A DNA stretch of 64,000 bases from CAYYNP01 sp964472545 (GCA_964472545.1 CAYYNP010000007.1:19417-83416); one strand, 5' to 3'; positions 45,468-55,078 are shown, numbered from the stretch's first letter. Translations and numbers: made by a program. Notes: generated by a model not told the origin, from the sequence alone.

Positions 45468-46913
45468 TCAAATACCGACGGGCAACGTCAGCACGGGCCC
45501 TTGTGCTGCGCCGCCGCTGGCTCGCAGTTCGAAGAGTTGCATCAACAGCCCGAAGGTCGCCTTCGAGGAATGGTGGCGGTCGTCGATGTAGAACCAGTAC
45601 CCGCGGTATTTCACGGCGACCGCCGCACAGTCGGGCTTGTGCTTCGAGGATTTGACGCAGAACAAATCCCCGGTGACGCAAGACCAGTCGAAGGGACACC
45701 CAAACTGGTCCTTGGTGATCACCACCAGCCCCGCCCTTTGGTGTTCGAGTGGGACGCAGATGGCGTGAGAGAGATAGTACATCGCGCCCATCAGAGAGCG
45801 TGGCTCGATCTGAAGGACGTAGCGCCCTTCTCTTGCGCCTGTCTCTGTCAGGTTCGGTACGCCCAAGCTCCAGATTTCTTCGTTGTGTTCTGCATTCCAC
45901 GTCATCACCAGCTTCTTACTTTCCCCCGCGACGATGACCTTCTTCGGATCAATGAGTTCGCACGGGACGAATGCGAACTTCTCTTTGTCGGCACCATTGA
46001 CTCTCTTGACGGCTTCGAACGACATGTCGTCACCCACCACGACAAACGGGGATTGAGGAGTTTGAGAAGTCGAGTCGAACTCGACTCGAATCGGTCGACT
46101 TAGCCCGTCCTTCTTCACGCTAGCCACGTAGTTCTTCAGCAGGTCCTCGTCGATGTAGTTTGCCGCCGCACGCGACGTCGACCGGATCTTGTTGATGTCG
46201 ATAGACACGTGTTTATGTTCGTGAACGATCTGGAGGCCGTGTTGAGCCGCCTCAACGGCGTGGCTGGGAGTCAGCGTCGCGGCGGGAATGGCGGTGGACT
46301 TCGGTATCTCGACCGATTCGTAGTTAAAACGCAGAATCTTCTTTTCCGAGTGCTGTTCCAGGCTGTGAACAAGGTCCCGAAAATCCCTCGCATCCGTGAT
46401 TTCAGTTTCCCGTAAGTCGAGCGGCGTCGGCCCGGAGGCGCGACGCAAGTTCATCAGACCGTTGAGAGATTGGACGGCGATTCGGAAGACGCGCTCGCCC
46501 TTCCATCCGGAGCGCGTCAGTAGAACGATCGTCTCCTCCTCGATGGGCGTAATGAGCTTCTCGACGAAATCTTCGCCGTGCAGCGGCGTGTAGGAGGCGG
46601 TGGGGCGCTCCGACGCGTCGAAACCGGCACTCAGCCCCAGGACGTTGAAGTTGCCGGAGTTCTCCTTCAGCGTGCCGGCGATACCGGCCGACTCGCCGAA
46701 GCTGAACTGGGTGGCCAAACTGTCCAGTTCGAGAAACGACGGAGTATCGCGATATCGAAGGCGAACCAGATTAAGCAGTAATTGCTCGTTGCGAGTCACC
46801 TGGACGGCCGCAGCGTACTTGGACCGGCTATGACGCAGCGCGCTCGGTCCGGCGCAGCCGAGGGCGAGAAGGAGCAATAGAAGCACTGGCAGCAGTGCAT
46901 GCTTTGATAGCAT
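45468..46913 (-). CDS. Putative lipoprotein of unknown function
   Basis: The ATG at 46913 (MLSKHALLPV) gives 481 residues with a lipoprotein signal (LLLLLLALGCAG). The mature part opens with the recognisable but uncharacterised motif RNEQLLLNLVRLRYRDTPSF, which recurs in lipoproteins of several phyla. The rest looks like an alternating alpha/beta domain with a late, conserved-looking KYRGYWFYIDDRHHSSKATF region. No enzyme signature is evident. It is probably anchored in the envelope. The base composition looks less GC-rich than in neighbouring genes, and the gene stands alone between the ECF operon and the MscS channel, so it may have been acquired horizontally; that is only suggestive. Confidence 0.75.
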   Translation of the reverse strand: MLSKHALLPVLLLLLLALGCAGPSALRHSRSKYAAAVQVTRNEQLLLNLVRLRYRDTPSFLELDSLATQFSFGESAGIAGTLKENSGNFNVLGLSAGFDASERPTASYTPLHGEDFVEKLITPIEEETIVLLTRSGWKGERVFRIAVQSLNGLMNLRRASGPTPLDLRETEITDARDFRDLVHSLEQHSEKKILRFNYESVEIPKSTAIPAATLTPSHAVEAAQHGLQIVHEHKHVSIDINKIRSTSRAAANYIDEDLLKNYVASVKKDGLSRPIRVEFDSTSQTPQSPFVVVGDDMSFEAVKRVNGADKEKFAFVPCELIDPKKVIVAGESKKLVMTWNAEHNEEIWSLGVPNLTETGAREGRYVLQIEPRSLMGAMYYLSHAICVPLEHQRAGLVVITKDQFGCPFDWSCVTGDLFCVKSSKHKPDCAAVAVKYRGYWFYIDDRHHSSKATFGLLMQLFELRASGGAAQGPVLTLPVGI

Positions 46914-47050
46914 GGCAGCGAGACTCGGCGGACGAGTTCCCACCTAGGCGGGTGGCCCCCCCGCGCATGCGGCTTGCATCGACCAATCTATGCCCGGACT
47001 TTAGGCGAATCGGTTACCGGTATGGAATTCGCGATTCCTTCGCGACGCCG

Positions 47051-49003
47051 TCACTGGCACATCGGTGATCCGGTGATTTCCTGAGCTGCCCGCAACTCGA
47101 ATTCGGGGAGAATCGCCAAGATATGATCGAAGATGTCCGCTTGAACGGCTTCAAAACGTGCAAACTCCGCCTCCGTACTATACGCGTAGATTTCCAGCGG
47201 CAGTCCCTCGCACCCCGGTTGCAGTTGTCGAACCAAACAAGTCATCTCGCCGCTCACCTGCGAATGACCCTCCAGGTAGGCTTCCAAGTACGCGCGAAAC
47301 GTGCCGATGTTCGTGAGTTGGCGGCTATTCACTGAAGATGTCCGGGCGTCAAGTTCGCGATCGTACTCATCGAGTTCCGCCTTCTTGCGCTCGATGTAAT
47401 CTCGAATTAGCTCCATTTGCTCGAAGCGGCGGATCATCTCGGGCGTGCAGACCTTGATGCTATGCAGATCGATGAACACGGCACGCCTAATTCGTCGTCC
47501 GCCACCCTGGTGCATGCTACTCCAGTTCCGAAAGGACTCCGACAGTACGGCATGCGTGGGAACGGTGCTGATCGTCTTGTCGATATTCTGAACCTTGATC
47601 ATACTGAGCGTGATTCTCTGGACGTCCCCGTCTGCTCCGTACTTCGGCATTTCGATCCAGTCCCCGACGCGAACGACGTCGTTGGCGACGATCTGTACGC
47701 TCGCCACCAGCCCTAGAAGCGTGTCCCGGAATACGACCACAAACACGGCCATAAAGACCCCCAGGCTGCCCACGATGACCAGCGGATCGTTGCCCGTCAG
47801 CGCTGCCAGGATGAGAACAGCGCCCACGATCTTCACCGTACCTCGGGCAAAGCTGATGATCCCCGAGATCGCCGTTTCTCCTCTCTCATCCTCCTGCCGA
47901 TCCAGCCCATCCTGCTCGGAGTCGTCCTTGGCATGGCCGTCCCGATCGCTCGTTGGCCGACGACTCCCGGGCGCACCTGAACTTGGGCTCCACATCACTT
48001 CGCACGTATTCACAAAACGCAGAGCCAGTTGCAGCAGACTGAGAATGATGTACGCCAAACCGAAGTGCGCGAAGAAGGCATGCCAGAAATAGAATGTACC
48101 GAGATACGCCCAGATCGGACCGGGCGCGTACTCGTGTATCCAATAGCCCGGGAATACAAACTGCGCAAGGAAGAGCACCGATGCGGGGGCAAGATGTGCC
48201 ATTGCCAAGAAGAACCGCTCCTGCCGCAATTGATCAAACCAGCGCGACCGCCGGGCGCGATTGCCGTACCGTCGAAAACGATGCTCGATGTATACGCCAA
48301 TCGTATGCGCTGCGGATCGGACAAGCAGATAGGCTGCGGCACTGGCCAGGAGAATCAACAGGACGGCGACGGTAGCCGTTGTCGGCTTTATCGAACGCGT
48401 GCGTCTGTTCTCGCCGTCGGGATCTTTGGCGCCGGCCGGATCAACCCACGATTCGGTCGCAGACATGATGGCGTTTAGTACCGGGCGGCAGGCCGGGCAT
48501 AACGGCGCCAAGTGGTGCAGCGTAACCGCGTCCACCTCGCCGGTCGGCGGCAGGTCGTTCTCGATCTGAAAGAGCGTCACGAGAGCATGCGTTTGCTCGC
48601 CATACACCCCAAACGACGCGATCGGCGGGCCGTCAAAAGTAATTGAATCAACAGTATCGTTGTTTCGGGAATCAATGCGCCAATGGGACGGGATGCGTAA
48701 TTCCTCGCCCTCATTGATGGTCAACACTTGCCCGTTCTTGCCGTCGCGATACGCCAGTCCTTTGCCAAGGCCACTAACACCATCCTTCAGCTTGGTATTC
48801 AGCGTCTCATGTAGGTCATAGAGGATTTCACCTTTGTCTCCGGCCTTGATGATCGCCGGCAATCGAAAGTCGCCGCTAGGAGCCACCGAGGAGTTGTCCG
48901 CAGAGGGATTGTCCGCAGAGGGAGCATGCGCAACGATTCCGTACACGCAGAGCGCAATCGAGACGACGATTCCGATCGCTGCGACTACTCTAGATCGCTT
49001 CAT
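47051..49003 (-). CDS. MscS-family mechanosensitive channel with peptidoglycan-binding-like domain
   Basis: The 650-residue protein has a signal or membrane helix at residues 8-24. A periplasmic part covers about 48-170 with peptidoglycan-binding-like pieces: AIIKAGDKGEILYDLHETLN, then HALVTLFQIENDLPPTGEVD and TLHHLAP. Several membrane helices follow (TVAVLLILLASAAAYLLVRS, VLFLAQFVFPGYWI, a long hydrophobic stretch before DPLVIVGSLGVFMAVFVVVF). The MscS beta domain comes next (VRVGDWIEMPKYGADGDVQR, TVPTHAVLSESFRNW). Long C-terminal helices complete a YbdG-like architecture. It would release solutes under membrane tension, possibly while bound to the wall. Start at 49003 gives the signal helix at the N-terminus. 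Confidence 0.86.
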   Translation of the reverse strand: MKRSRVVAAIGIVVSIALCVYGIVAHAPSADNPSADNSSVAPSGDFRLPAIIKAGDKGEILYDLHETLNTKLKDGVSGLGKGLAYRDGKNGQVLTINEGEELRIPSHWRIDSRNNDTVDSITFDGPPIASFGVYGEQTHALVTLFQIENDLPPTGEVDAVTLHHLAPLCPACRPVLNAIMSATESWVDPAGAKDPDGENRRTRSIKPTTATVAVLLILLASAAAYLLVRSAAHTIGVYIEHRFRRYGNRARRSRWFDQLRQERFFLAMAHLAPASVLFLAQFVFPGYWIHEYAPGPIWAYLGTFYFWHAFFAHFGLAYIILSLLQLALRFVNTCEVMWSPSSGAPGSRRPTSDRDGHAKDDSEQDGLDRQEDERGETAISGIISFARGTVKIVGAVLILAALTGNDPLVIVGSLGVFMAVFVVVFRDTLLGLVASVQIVANDVVRVGDWIEMPKYGADGDVQRITLSMIKVQNIDKTISTVPTHAVLSESFRNWSSMHQGGGRRIRRAVFIDLHSIKVCTPEMIRRFEQMELIRDYIERKKAELDEYDRELDARTSSVNSRQLTNIGTFRAYLEAYLEGHSQVSGEMTCLVRQLQPGCEGLPLEIYAYSTEAEFARFEAVQADIFDHILAILPEFELRAAQEITGSPMCQ

Positions 49004-49529
49004 CGTTGGGGCTCCTCAATGTGTGTGTTGGCTCAGCGCCAACTGGAAAGCAAGCCGTTTTCGGTTGGCGAGTTGAACGGGTACGGCTTTCCGGTGCCTC
49101 TTCTCTGTGACCGATTTCCTGTGCAATGTCAAGCTGCGGGCGAGCGACTCGGCGAGGCTTTGGGCCACTTTGGCAATGGGCAGACGGTCACAGGCGGCCC
49201 ATGGATCGAGCAGGGTGCCTTGGGCTTGGCGCTCGGGATCGAGACAGCGGGCAGATAAACGGGCCGGAAAAAAAGAAAACGCCGGGGCTGTAGAAAGCAC
49301 GGCGTGGTTTGCGTTTTCATGTCTTGGCAACCCATGGTGCTTGCACTGCTTGGTGCAGCTACGGCATCGATTGCCATAAAGTCTTGTCCGCACGTCCTTT
49401 ACGGCGGATTCCCGCCGGCAGCGGCTCGTCGCCGACCACCCCCATGGCGCGGCGGCCGCGCTGCGCACCAAGATGCAGCGAAATCCGCATAGCGAGGTCC
49501 CCGAACGGGGCGCCGAAAGGAGCATCGAG
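49004..49529. other. Long non-coding leader upstream of the surface protein
   Basis: About 525 bases separate two divergent genes. The small frames that cross it show no recognisable domain. The region near 49260-49300 is relatively A-rich (GGAAAAAAAGAAAACG). A short palindrome TGCAC-N6-GTGCA occurs near 49341. I saw no clear promoter pair or known riboswitch. Confidence 0.5.
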
Positions 49530-52500
49530 ATGTTTACAAATCCCAGGTCCTTCATCGGCCGACGTCGAACCACCCCGCGCCGACGTCGGACTCGCTCGGG
49601 TTACGATTGCCGCCGCCGACTGTCGGTCGAAGCCTTGGAGCACCGGCAGTTGTTGACGGGCATCCTCAGCATCACCCCCGACTTCGCCACGCCGGGAACC
49701 GAGGACTTGCAGGTCACGATCGCTTTAGATGCCAACGTCACCCCACCGCCTCCGCCGTCGTTTCTGGCCCCGAGCAGCGTTGAAATCGACGGCCTCGAAG
49801 GCAGCGGCCTGGCGCGAAACGACACGCAAGTCACGGCCGTGTTCGACATCCCCTCCGGCGAGACTGCCGGCGTGAAGGACGTGTCGGTATCGTTCCCCGG
49901 TCCTTTCGGCACGATCGTCTACACGCTGCCCGGCGGGTTCAACGTCACGCAGAGTGGCGTGCCGCTGGTCAGCATCGCGGCCACCGACGCCGGCGCCGCC
50001 GAATCGGGCCCGGCGACCGGCACGTTCACCGTCTCGCGCAGCGGCACGATCGACGGCGACCTATCCGTCGCGCTCTCGCTCGGCGGATCCGCCACCGAAG
50101 GCGACGACTTCGCGGCCGTCGCCCGAACGGCCGTGATACCCGACGGGCAGTCGACTGCCGTGCTGACGCTCACACCGATCGACGACGACCTGGAGGAGTC
50201 GAGCGAGACGGTCACGCTCTCGATCGCGGCCGATACAGCCTACGTGATTGGCACGTCCGACGCCGCCACGGTCCGCATTGCCGACGACGACGGCACGATC
50301 CCCGACGTCACCTACGTCGTGGTCGATACGGGCCAGACCACGTTCTACGACAACTCCCAACCCATCACCGCCCCGTCGCCCGGCGACGCCTTCTACGGCC
50401 AGGACGCCCAGTTCGACGGCAACCAGCCCAGCTACACCCTCGCCGACGACGGGCTGACGGTTTCAGACAACCTCACCGGCCTGACCTGGACGCAAAACCC
50501 GGACCTCGACGGCGACGGGGATATCGACGCCGACGACAAACTCACCTTCGCCGCGGCGCAGACGTTCGCCGACACGCTCAACGCCGAGGCCTACGGCGGC
50601 TTCGACGACTGGCGGTTGCCGTCGATGAAGGAACTCTACTCGCTGATGGACTTCCGCGGCACCGACCCAAACCCCAACGCCGGAAACAATTCCGGCCTGA
50701 CGCCTTTTATCGACACCGACTACTTCGACTTCGGCTACGGCGACGTCTCAGCCGGCGAACGGATCATCGACTCGCAATTCTGGTCGAGCAACGCCTACGT
50801 GGGAAGCGTTTTTGGCGGACAGCCGGCCGCCTTTGGGCTGAACCTGGCCGACGGCCGCATCAAGGGATATCCGTCCGGCACCAGCGGCCCGGTCACCAAG
50901 ATGAACTACGTTTACTTCGTCCGCGGCAACCCCGACTACGGCGTCAACGCCTTTGCCGACAACGGCGATGGCACGATCACCGACGCGGCCACCGGGCTGA
51001 TGTGGTCGCAGGACGACAGCGGCGACGGCGTCGACACCGGCCCGCGCAGCGGGATGAACTGGGAAGACGCCCTGGCGTGGGTCCAACAAATGAACGACGA
51101 GAACTACCTCGGCCACGACGATTGGCGGCTGCCGGACGCCAAAGAACTGCAAAGCATCGTCGACTACTCCCGAGCCCCCGACGCCACCGACTCGGGGGCC
51201 ATCGACCCGATCTTCAACGTCACGCAGATTACCAACGAAGCCGGCCAGGCCGACTATCCGTGGTTCTGGACCGGCACGACCCATGTGCGCCAGGACGGCT
51301 CGGGTTCCAACGGCGTCTATCTCTGTTTCGGCCGGTCGACCGGCTACATGCAAACCTCCTTCGGCGGCGGCCGCCAGTGGCTCGACGTCCACGGCGCCGG
51401 GGCCCAGCGGAGCGACCAGAAAGACGGCAGCTTCACCGGCCTGACCTACGCGCCGGACGGCTACTACTTGGCGGTCAGCCCTCAAGGCGACGCCACTCGG
51501 TCGCTGAACTACGTGCGGCTGGTGCGCGACGCGGAAGCCGTCGGCGACTCGGTTTCGGAGGCCTTCGAGGGTTACACGCTCTATTCGCCCCTCGGCCCGC
51601 AAGACACGTACCTGATCGACAACACGGGCCAAACCGTCCACTCCTGGACGAGTGACTACGGACCCGCGCTGTCGACGTACCTGCTCGACGACGGCACGCT
51701 GATGCGCACCGCGGCGCTGCGCGGCCCCAGTCAGTCGTTCAACGTCGGCGGCGCCGGCGGACGCGTCGAGCGGTTCAGCTTCGACGGCGCGTTGCTCTGG
51801 GCGTTCGAATACTCCAACGGCGAACACCGCCTGCACCACGACGTCGAGGTCTTGCCCAACGGAAACGTGCTGATGATCGCCTGGGAACTCGTCGACGAGT
51901 CCGACGCCATCGCTGCCGGCCGCGATCCGAGTCTGCTGGCCGACGGTGAACTCTGGCCCGATCAGATCATCGAAGTGGAACCGACCGGCACGTCCGGCGG
52001 CAACATCGTTTGGCAATGGCGTGCCTGGGACCATCTCGTGCAGGACTTCGACCCGACGAAGGCCAACTACGGCGTGGTCGCCGATCACCCGGAGCGGATC
52101 GACGTGAACTACGCTTCCGGGCTCGCCGGCGCCGATTTGACGCACGTCAACTCGATCGACTACAATGCCGAACTCGATCAGATCTTGCTTTCGGTCCGCA
52201 GCTTCGACGAGATCTGGGTCATCGACCACGGCACGACCACCGCCGAAGCGGCCGGCAGCGCCGGAGATCTGCTCTATCGCTGGGGCAATCCGCAGACGTA
52301 CGACGCCGGCACGGCCGCCGATCGGATCTTCTTCGGGCAGCACGACGCCGAGTGGATCGGCGAGGGGTTGCCCGGCGAAGACAACATCCTGGTCTTCAAC
52401 AACGGCAGCCAACGGGCGGGCCGTGCCTATTCGTCGGTCGACGAGATCAACCCGCCGCTGACGCCCGACGGCAGCTACACCCTGGCGGACGGCCAGGCGT

Positions 52501-54074
52501 ACGGCCCCGACGAACTGGCCTGGTCCTACACGGCCGATCCCGCCAGTAGTTTCTACGCCGACCACATCTCCGGCTCGCAACGGCTGCCCAACGGCAACAC
52601 ACTGATTACCGACGGCACCGGCGGACTGTTGTTCGAGGTGACCGCGGCCGGCCAGATCGTTTGGCAGCACGACGTCGGCGGGGAAGTCTTCCGGGCCGAT
52701 CGCTACGGGCTGGACTACTCCGGCGTCGACGGCCTCGAGTCCGGCGACGGCGGCATCTACGGCTACGTGTGGAACGACGCCGACGTCGATCAACTCTGGG
52801 GCGATGGCGAAGCCGCGCTGGAAGGCTGGACCGTCTACGTCGACGCCAACGGCAACGGCCAGCCGGACGCCGACGAACCCAATGACGTCACCGACGCGGC
52901 CGGCTACTACGAGATCGGCGGCCTGACGTCCGACACGCACACGCTGGCCCAGGTCGTCCCGGCCGGCTGGGCCCAGAGCTGGCCCGGCGAACCGGACTTC
53001 TCACACGAGGTGACGCTCACCGCCGAGACTCCCTGGCAGGAGACCTACTTCGGCAACGATGAACTGACGTACGGGCTCTACGGCTACGTGTGGGACGATA
53101 CCGACGCCGATCAACTCTGGGGCGAAGCCGAAACGGCCCTGGAAGGCTGGACCGTCTACGTCGACGCCAACGGCAACGGCCAAGCCGACGCCGGCGAACC
53201 CAGCGACGTGACCGACGCGGCCGGCTACTACGAGATCGGCGGGCTCGCGCCGGGCACGCATACGCTGGCCCAAGTCGTCGAAGACGGCTGGGCCCAGACG
53301 TGGCCTGGCGACGCGACGTTGGGCCATACCGTGATCCTCAGCCACGAAACACCCTGGGCGCTGGCCTACTTCGGCAACCAGACGTCTCACGCGGAAGTGA
53401 TCGGCCGCCACGTCTTCTACAACAACTCCGCCTTCGACGGCGACGATCCGGCCGCGAACGTGCAAGACGACCAGGCGATCGCGATCGACAAGATCGCCCT
53501 GCTACCAGGCCAAGCAGCCGCGTTCGCCAACTACACCAGCTTCCACGGCGGCATCAACGGCGTAATGATCGACGTCGCCGGCCTGCCGCCGGGATTCTCG
53601 CCCGAAGCGAGCCATTTCCAGTTCGCCGTCGGCAACGCCGACGACACGGGCGCGTGGCTGCCGGCGCCCGAGCCGATCGACGTCGCGTTGCGAGCAGGCG
53701 CCGGTGTCGACGGCTCCGATCGCATCACGCTCGTCTGGGCGGACCACGCCGTTCGGGGCCAATGGCTCCAGGTGACCGCCCTGGCCGACGCCTTCAACCT
53801 AGCGACCGACGACGTCTTCCACTTCGGCAACGCCGTGGCCGAAAGCGGCAACTCCGACGCCAACGCGCGGATCACGGCCACCGATCTGCTGCTGGCACGG
53901 AACAACCCCCGCAACTTCTTCAATCCGGCCGGCCTCGACGATCGCTTCGACTACAATCGCGACCAGCGCGTCAACGCCACCGACTTGCTCTTGGCTCGGA
54001 ACAACCAGACGAACTTCCTTACGGCCTTGCGGCTGATCGACCTGGGCGAGTTGTATGGCGAGGATGAACGTTGA
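49530..54074 (+). CDS. Planctomycete surface protein: Calx-beta, DUF1566, arylsulfotransferase-like, SdrD-like repeats, dockerin
   Basis: The ATG at 49530 follows AAAGGAGCATCGAG and starts a 1,514-residue protein. Residues 1-45 are very basic and end in LSVEALEHRQLLTG, the planctomycete extracellular motif. A Calx-beta domain follows (TGTFTVSRSGTIDGDLSV to TVRIADDDG), then two DUF1566 modules (FDDWRLPSMKELYSLMDF, HDDWRLPDAKELQSIVDY). Next comes an arylsulfotransferase-like region (TYLIDNTGQTVHSW, HHDVEVLPNGNVLMIAWELV). Two near-identical SdrD-type repeats (GWTVYVDANGNGQPDADEPN) follow, and the C-terminus is a type I dockerin (RITATDLLLARNN, twice). It is probably cell-surface or cellulosome-like; the sulfotransferase activity is unproven. 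The two DUF1566 modules resemble those at 40.8-42.2 kb. Confidence 0.88.
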   Translation: MFTNPRSFIGRRRTTPRRRRTRSGYDCRRRLSVEALEHRQLLTGILSITPDFATPGTEDLQVTIALDANVTPPPPPSFLAPSSVEIDGLEGSGLARNDTQVTAVFDIPSGETAGVKDVSVSFPGPFGTIVYTLPGGFNVTQSGVPLVSIAATDAGAAESGPATGTFTVSRSGTIDGDLSVALSLGGSATEGDDFAAVARTAVIPDGQSTAVLTLTPIDDDLEESSETVTLSIAADTAYVIGTSDAATVRIADDDGTIPDVTYVVVDTGQTTFYDNSQPITAPSPGDAFYGQDAQFDGNQPSYTLADDGLTVSDNLTGLTWTQNPDLDGDGDIDADDKLTFAAAQTFADTLNAEAYGGFDDWRLPSMKELYSLMDFRGTDPNPNAGNNSGLTPFIDTDYFDFGYGDVSAGERIIDSQFWSSNAYVGSVFGGQPAAFGLNLADGRIKGYPSGTSGPVTKMNYVYFVRGNPDYGVNAFADNGDGTITDAATGLMWSQDDSGDGVDTGPRSGMNWEDALAWVQQMNDENYLGHDDWRLPDAKELQSIVDYSRAPDATDSGAIDPIFNVTQITNEAGQADYPWFWTGTTHVRQDGSGSNGVYLCFGRSTGYMQTSFGGGRQWLDVHGAGAQRSDQKDGSFTGLTYAPDGYYLAVSPQGDATRSLNYVRLVRDAEAVGDSVSEAFEGYTLYSPLGPQDTYLIDNTGQTVHSWTSDYGPALSTYLLDDGTLMRTAALRGPSQSFNVGGAGGRVERFSFDGALLWAFEYSNGEHRLHHDVEVLPNGNVLMIAWELVDESDAIAAGRDPSLLADGELWPDQIIEVEPTGTSGGNIVWQWRAWDHLVQDFDPTKANYGVVADHPERIDVNYASGLAGADLTHVNSIDYNAELDQILLSVRSFDEIWVIDHGTTTAEAAGSAGDLLYRWGNPQTYDAGTAADRIFFGQHDAEWIGEGLPGEDNILVFNNGSQRAGRAYSSVDEINPPLTPDGSYTLADGQAYGPDELAWSYTADPASSFYADHISGSQRLPNGNTLITDGTGGLLFEVTAAGQIVWQHDVGGEVFRADRYGLDYSGVDGLESGDGGIYGYVWNDADVDQLWGDGEAALEGWTVYVDANGNGQPDADEPNDVTDAAGYYEIGGLTSDTHTLAQVVPAGWAQSWPGEPDFSHEVTLTAETPWQETYFGNDELTYGLYGYVWDDTDADQLWGEAETALEGWTVYVDANGNGQADAGEPSDVTDAAGYYEIGGLAPGTHTLAQVVEDGWAQTWPGDATLGHTVILSHETPWALAYFGNQTSHAEVIGRHVFYNNSAFDGDDPAANVQDDQAIAIDKIALLPGQAAAFANYTSFHGGINGVMIDVAGLPPGFSPEASHFQFAVGNADDTGAWLPAPEPIDVALRAGAGVDGSDRITLVWADHAVRGQWLQVTALADAFNLATDDVFHFGNAVAESGNSDANARITATDLLLARNNPRNFFNPAGLDDRFDYNRDQRVNATDLLLARNNQTNFLTALRLIDLGELYGEDER

Positions 54075-54107
54075 GGGGGGCTGGGGACTCGGGGCTGGGG
54101 ACTCGGG
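54075..54107. repeat. Tandem GGCTGGGGACTCGG unit after the surface protein
   Basis: Two copies of the 14-base unit GGCTGGGGACTCGG directly follow the stop codon of the surface-protein gene. The complementary unit is repeated at 42290-42327. Confidence 0.7.
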
Positions 54108-54240
54108 CGGGTGGCTGGGGTCGACTGGAGCGAGCCCCCAGGGAATCAGTTAATCGATCGTGCATGAGGAGTTCGTCTTCCTTGGCTCCTGCATCTGGGG
54201 GCTCGGTGCTCGTTCCTCGCACCTCGACCCCAGCCACCCG
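54108..54240. repeat. Hairpin repeat (GTGGCTGGGG-TCGA family)
   Basis: The left arm (54108-54141) reads CGGGTGGCTGGGGTCGACTG and ends GAGCGAGCCCCCAG. The right arm (about 54195-54240) starts CTGGGGGCTCGGTGCTCGTT and ends CTCGACCCCAGCCACCCG. The two are complementary at both ends, with a central mismatch. It sits just upstream of the HD-domain gene. A sister copy surrounds the scaffold gap at 54930-55061. Confidence 0.75.
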
Positions 54241-54346
54241 TCGACTCCCAACTCCCGACTCCCAACTCTCCGCCCCCATTGCCCGCGGCCGCAGGCTGCC
54301 GTATGCTCTCTCCCAGCCACGCCACCCGCCGTTGGGAGAACCCCCC

Positions 54347-54910
54347 ATGCCGATCAGTTACCAACTAGCCCAAGAGCAACTACTCGCCTGGACGGATAAC
54401 CCCTCGCTGGTCAAGCACGCCCGGGCGGTCGAGGTTACAATGCGTGCCGCGGCGTCGCACTACGGCGACGGGGCCGACGAAGAGCGCTGGGCGATCACCG
54501 GGCTGCTGCACGACGCCGACTACGACCGTTGGCCCGACGAGCACCCTCGCCGGATCGTCGCCTGGCTCGAAGAACAGAGCGAAGAGGAGATCGCATATGC
54601 GGTGAAAGTCCACTACACCGACTTCGGACTGCCGCCGAAATCGGCGATGGACAAGGCCCTGCTGGCCTGCGACGAACTCTCCGGCTTCGTGATCGCCTGC
54701 TGCCTGGTGCGGCCGGAGGGCGTGGCCACGCTGAAGCCCAAGAGCGTGAAGAAGAAGCTCAAGGATAAAGCCTTCGCCGCCAGGGTCGACCGCGACGTGA
54801 TCCGTCTGGGCATCGAGCAACTCGGCGTCGAGGCGGGCGAGCACATCCAATTCGTCATCGACGCCTTGCGGCCCCACGCGGAGGAGTTGGGGATTGCGGG
54901 CACGGGATAG
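54347..54910 (+). CDS. HD-domain phosphohydrolase
   Basis: The ATG at 54347 with GGGAG about 8 bases upstream gives 187 residues; the longer open frame before it is repeat-derived. The metal-binding pattern of HD hydrolases is present: an early His (LVKHARAVEV), the HD pair in GLLHDADYDRWPDEHPRRI, and a later His (VHYTDFGLPP) and Asp (LLACDELSGFVIACC). This places it with the HDIG-type metal-dependent phosphohydrolases often annotated as HAD- or tRNA-processing-like proteins. Substrate unknown; probably cytoplasmic. It ends 20 bases before the repeat arm that flanks the scaffold gap. Confidence 0.85.
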   Translation: MPISYQLAQEQLLAWTDNPSLVKHARAVEVTMRAAASHYGDGADEERWAITGLLHDADYDRWPDEHPRRIVAWLEEQSEEEIAYAVKVHYTDFGLPPKSAMDKALLACDELSGFVIACCLVRPEGVATLKPKSVKKKLKDKAFAARVDRDVIRLGIEQLGVEAGEHIQFVIDALRPHAEELGIAGTG

Positions 54911-54929
54911 CGGCGAGCAAGGCAACAAC

Positions 54930-55061
54930 GGGTGGCTGGGGTCGGGGGGGGGGGGGGCCCCCGCAGAGGGCCAGAGGGGGGGGGGGGGGCCACCCCCCCC
55001 CCCCNNNNNNNNNNCAGAATGCGACAAGCTGGGGGCTCGCTCCACTCGACCCCAGCCACCC
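54930..55061. repeat. Hairpin repeat copy interrupted by a scaffold gap
   Basis: The left arm GGGTGGCTGGGGTCG (54930-54944) runs into long G and C runs, then ten N. The right arm CTGGGGGCTCGCTCCACTCG, ending GACCCCAGCCACCC, occupies 55029-55062. The arms match the copy at 54108-54240, so the assembly probably broke on the hairpin. The poly-G and poly-C runs are likely artefacts. Confidence 0.7.
55005..55014. other. Ten-N scaffold gap
   Basis: Unknown bases join two contigs here. The flanking G-only and C-only runs and the surrounding hairpin arms mean the true distance and intervening sequence are uncertain. No gene is cut: the HD-domain gene ends at 54910 and the BNR gene ends at 55079. Confidence 0.95.
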
Positions 55062-55078
55062 TATTCGCCGCCGAGATA

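Noticed and set aside
49016..49573. 185-codon minus-strand frame in the leader of the surface protein
   Set aside because: Composition is Ser/Arg/Cys-rich without any domain, it overlaps the real start of the surface-protein gene, and no ribosome-binding site is present.
50748..52940. 730-codon minus-strand frame opposite the surface protein
   Set aside because: Antisense of repeat-rich coding sequence; no signal peptide or domain.
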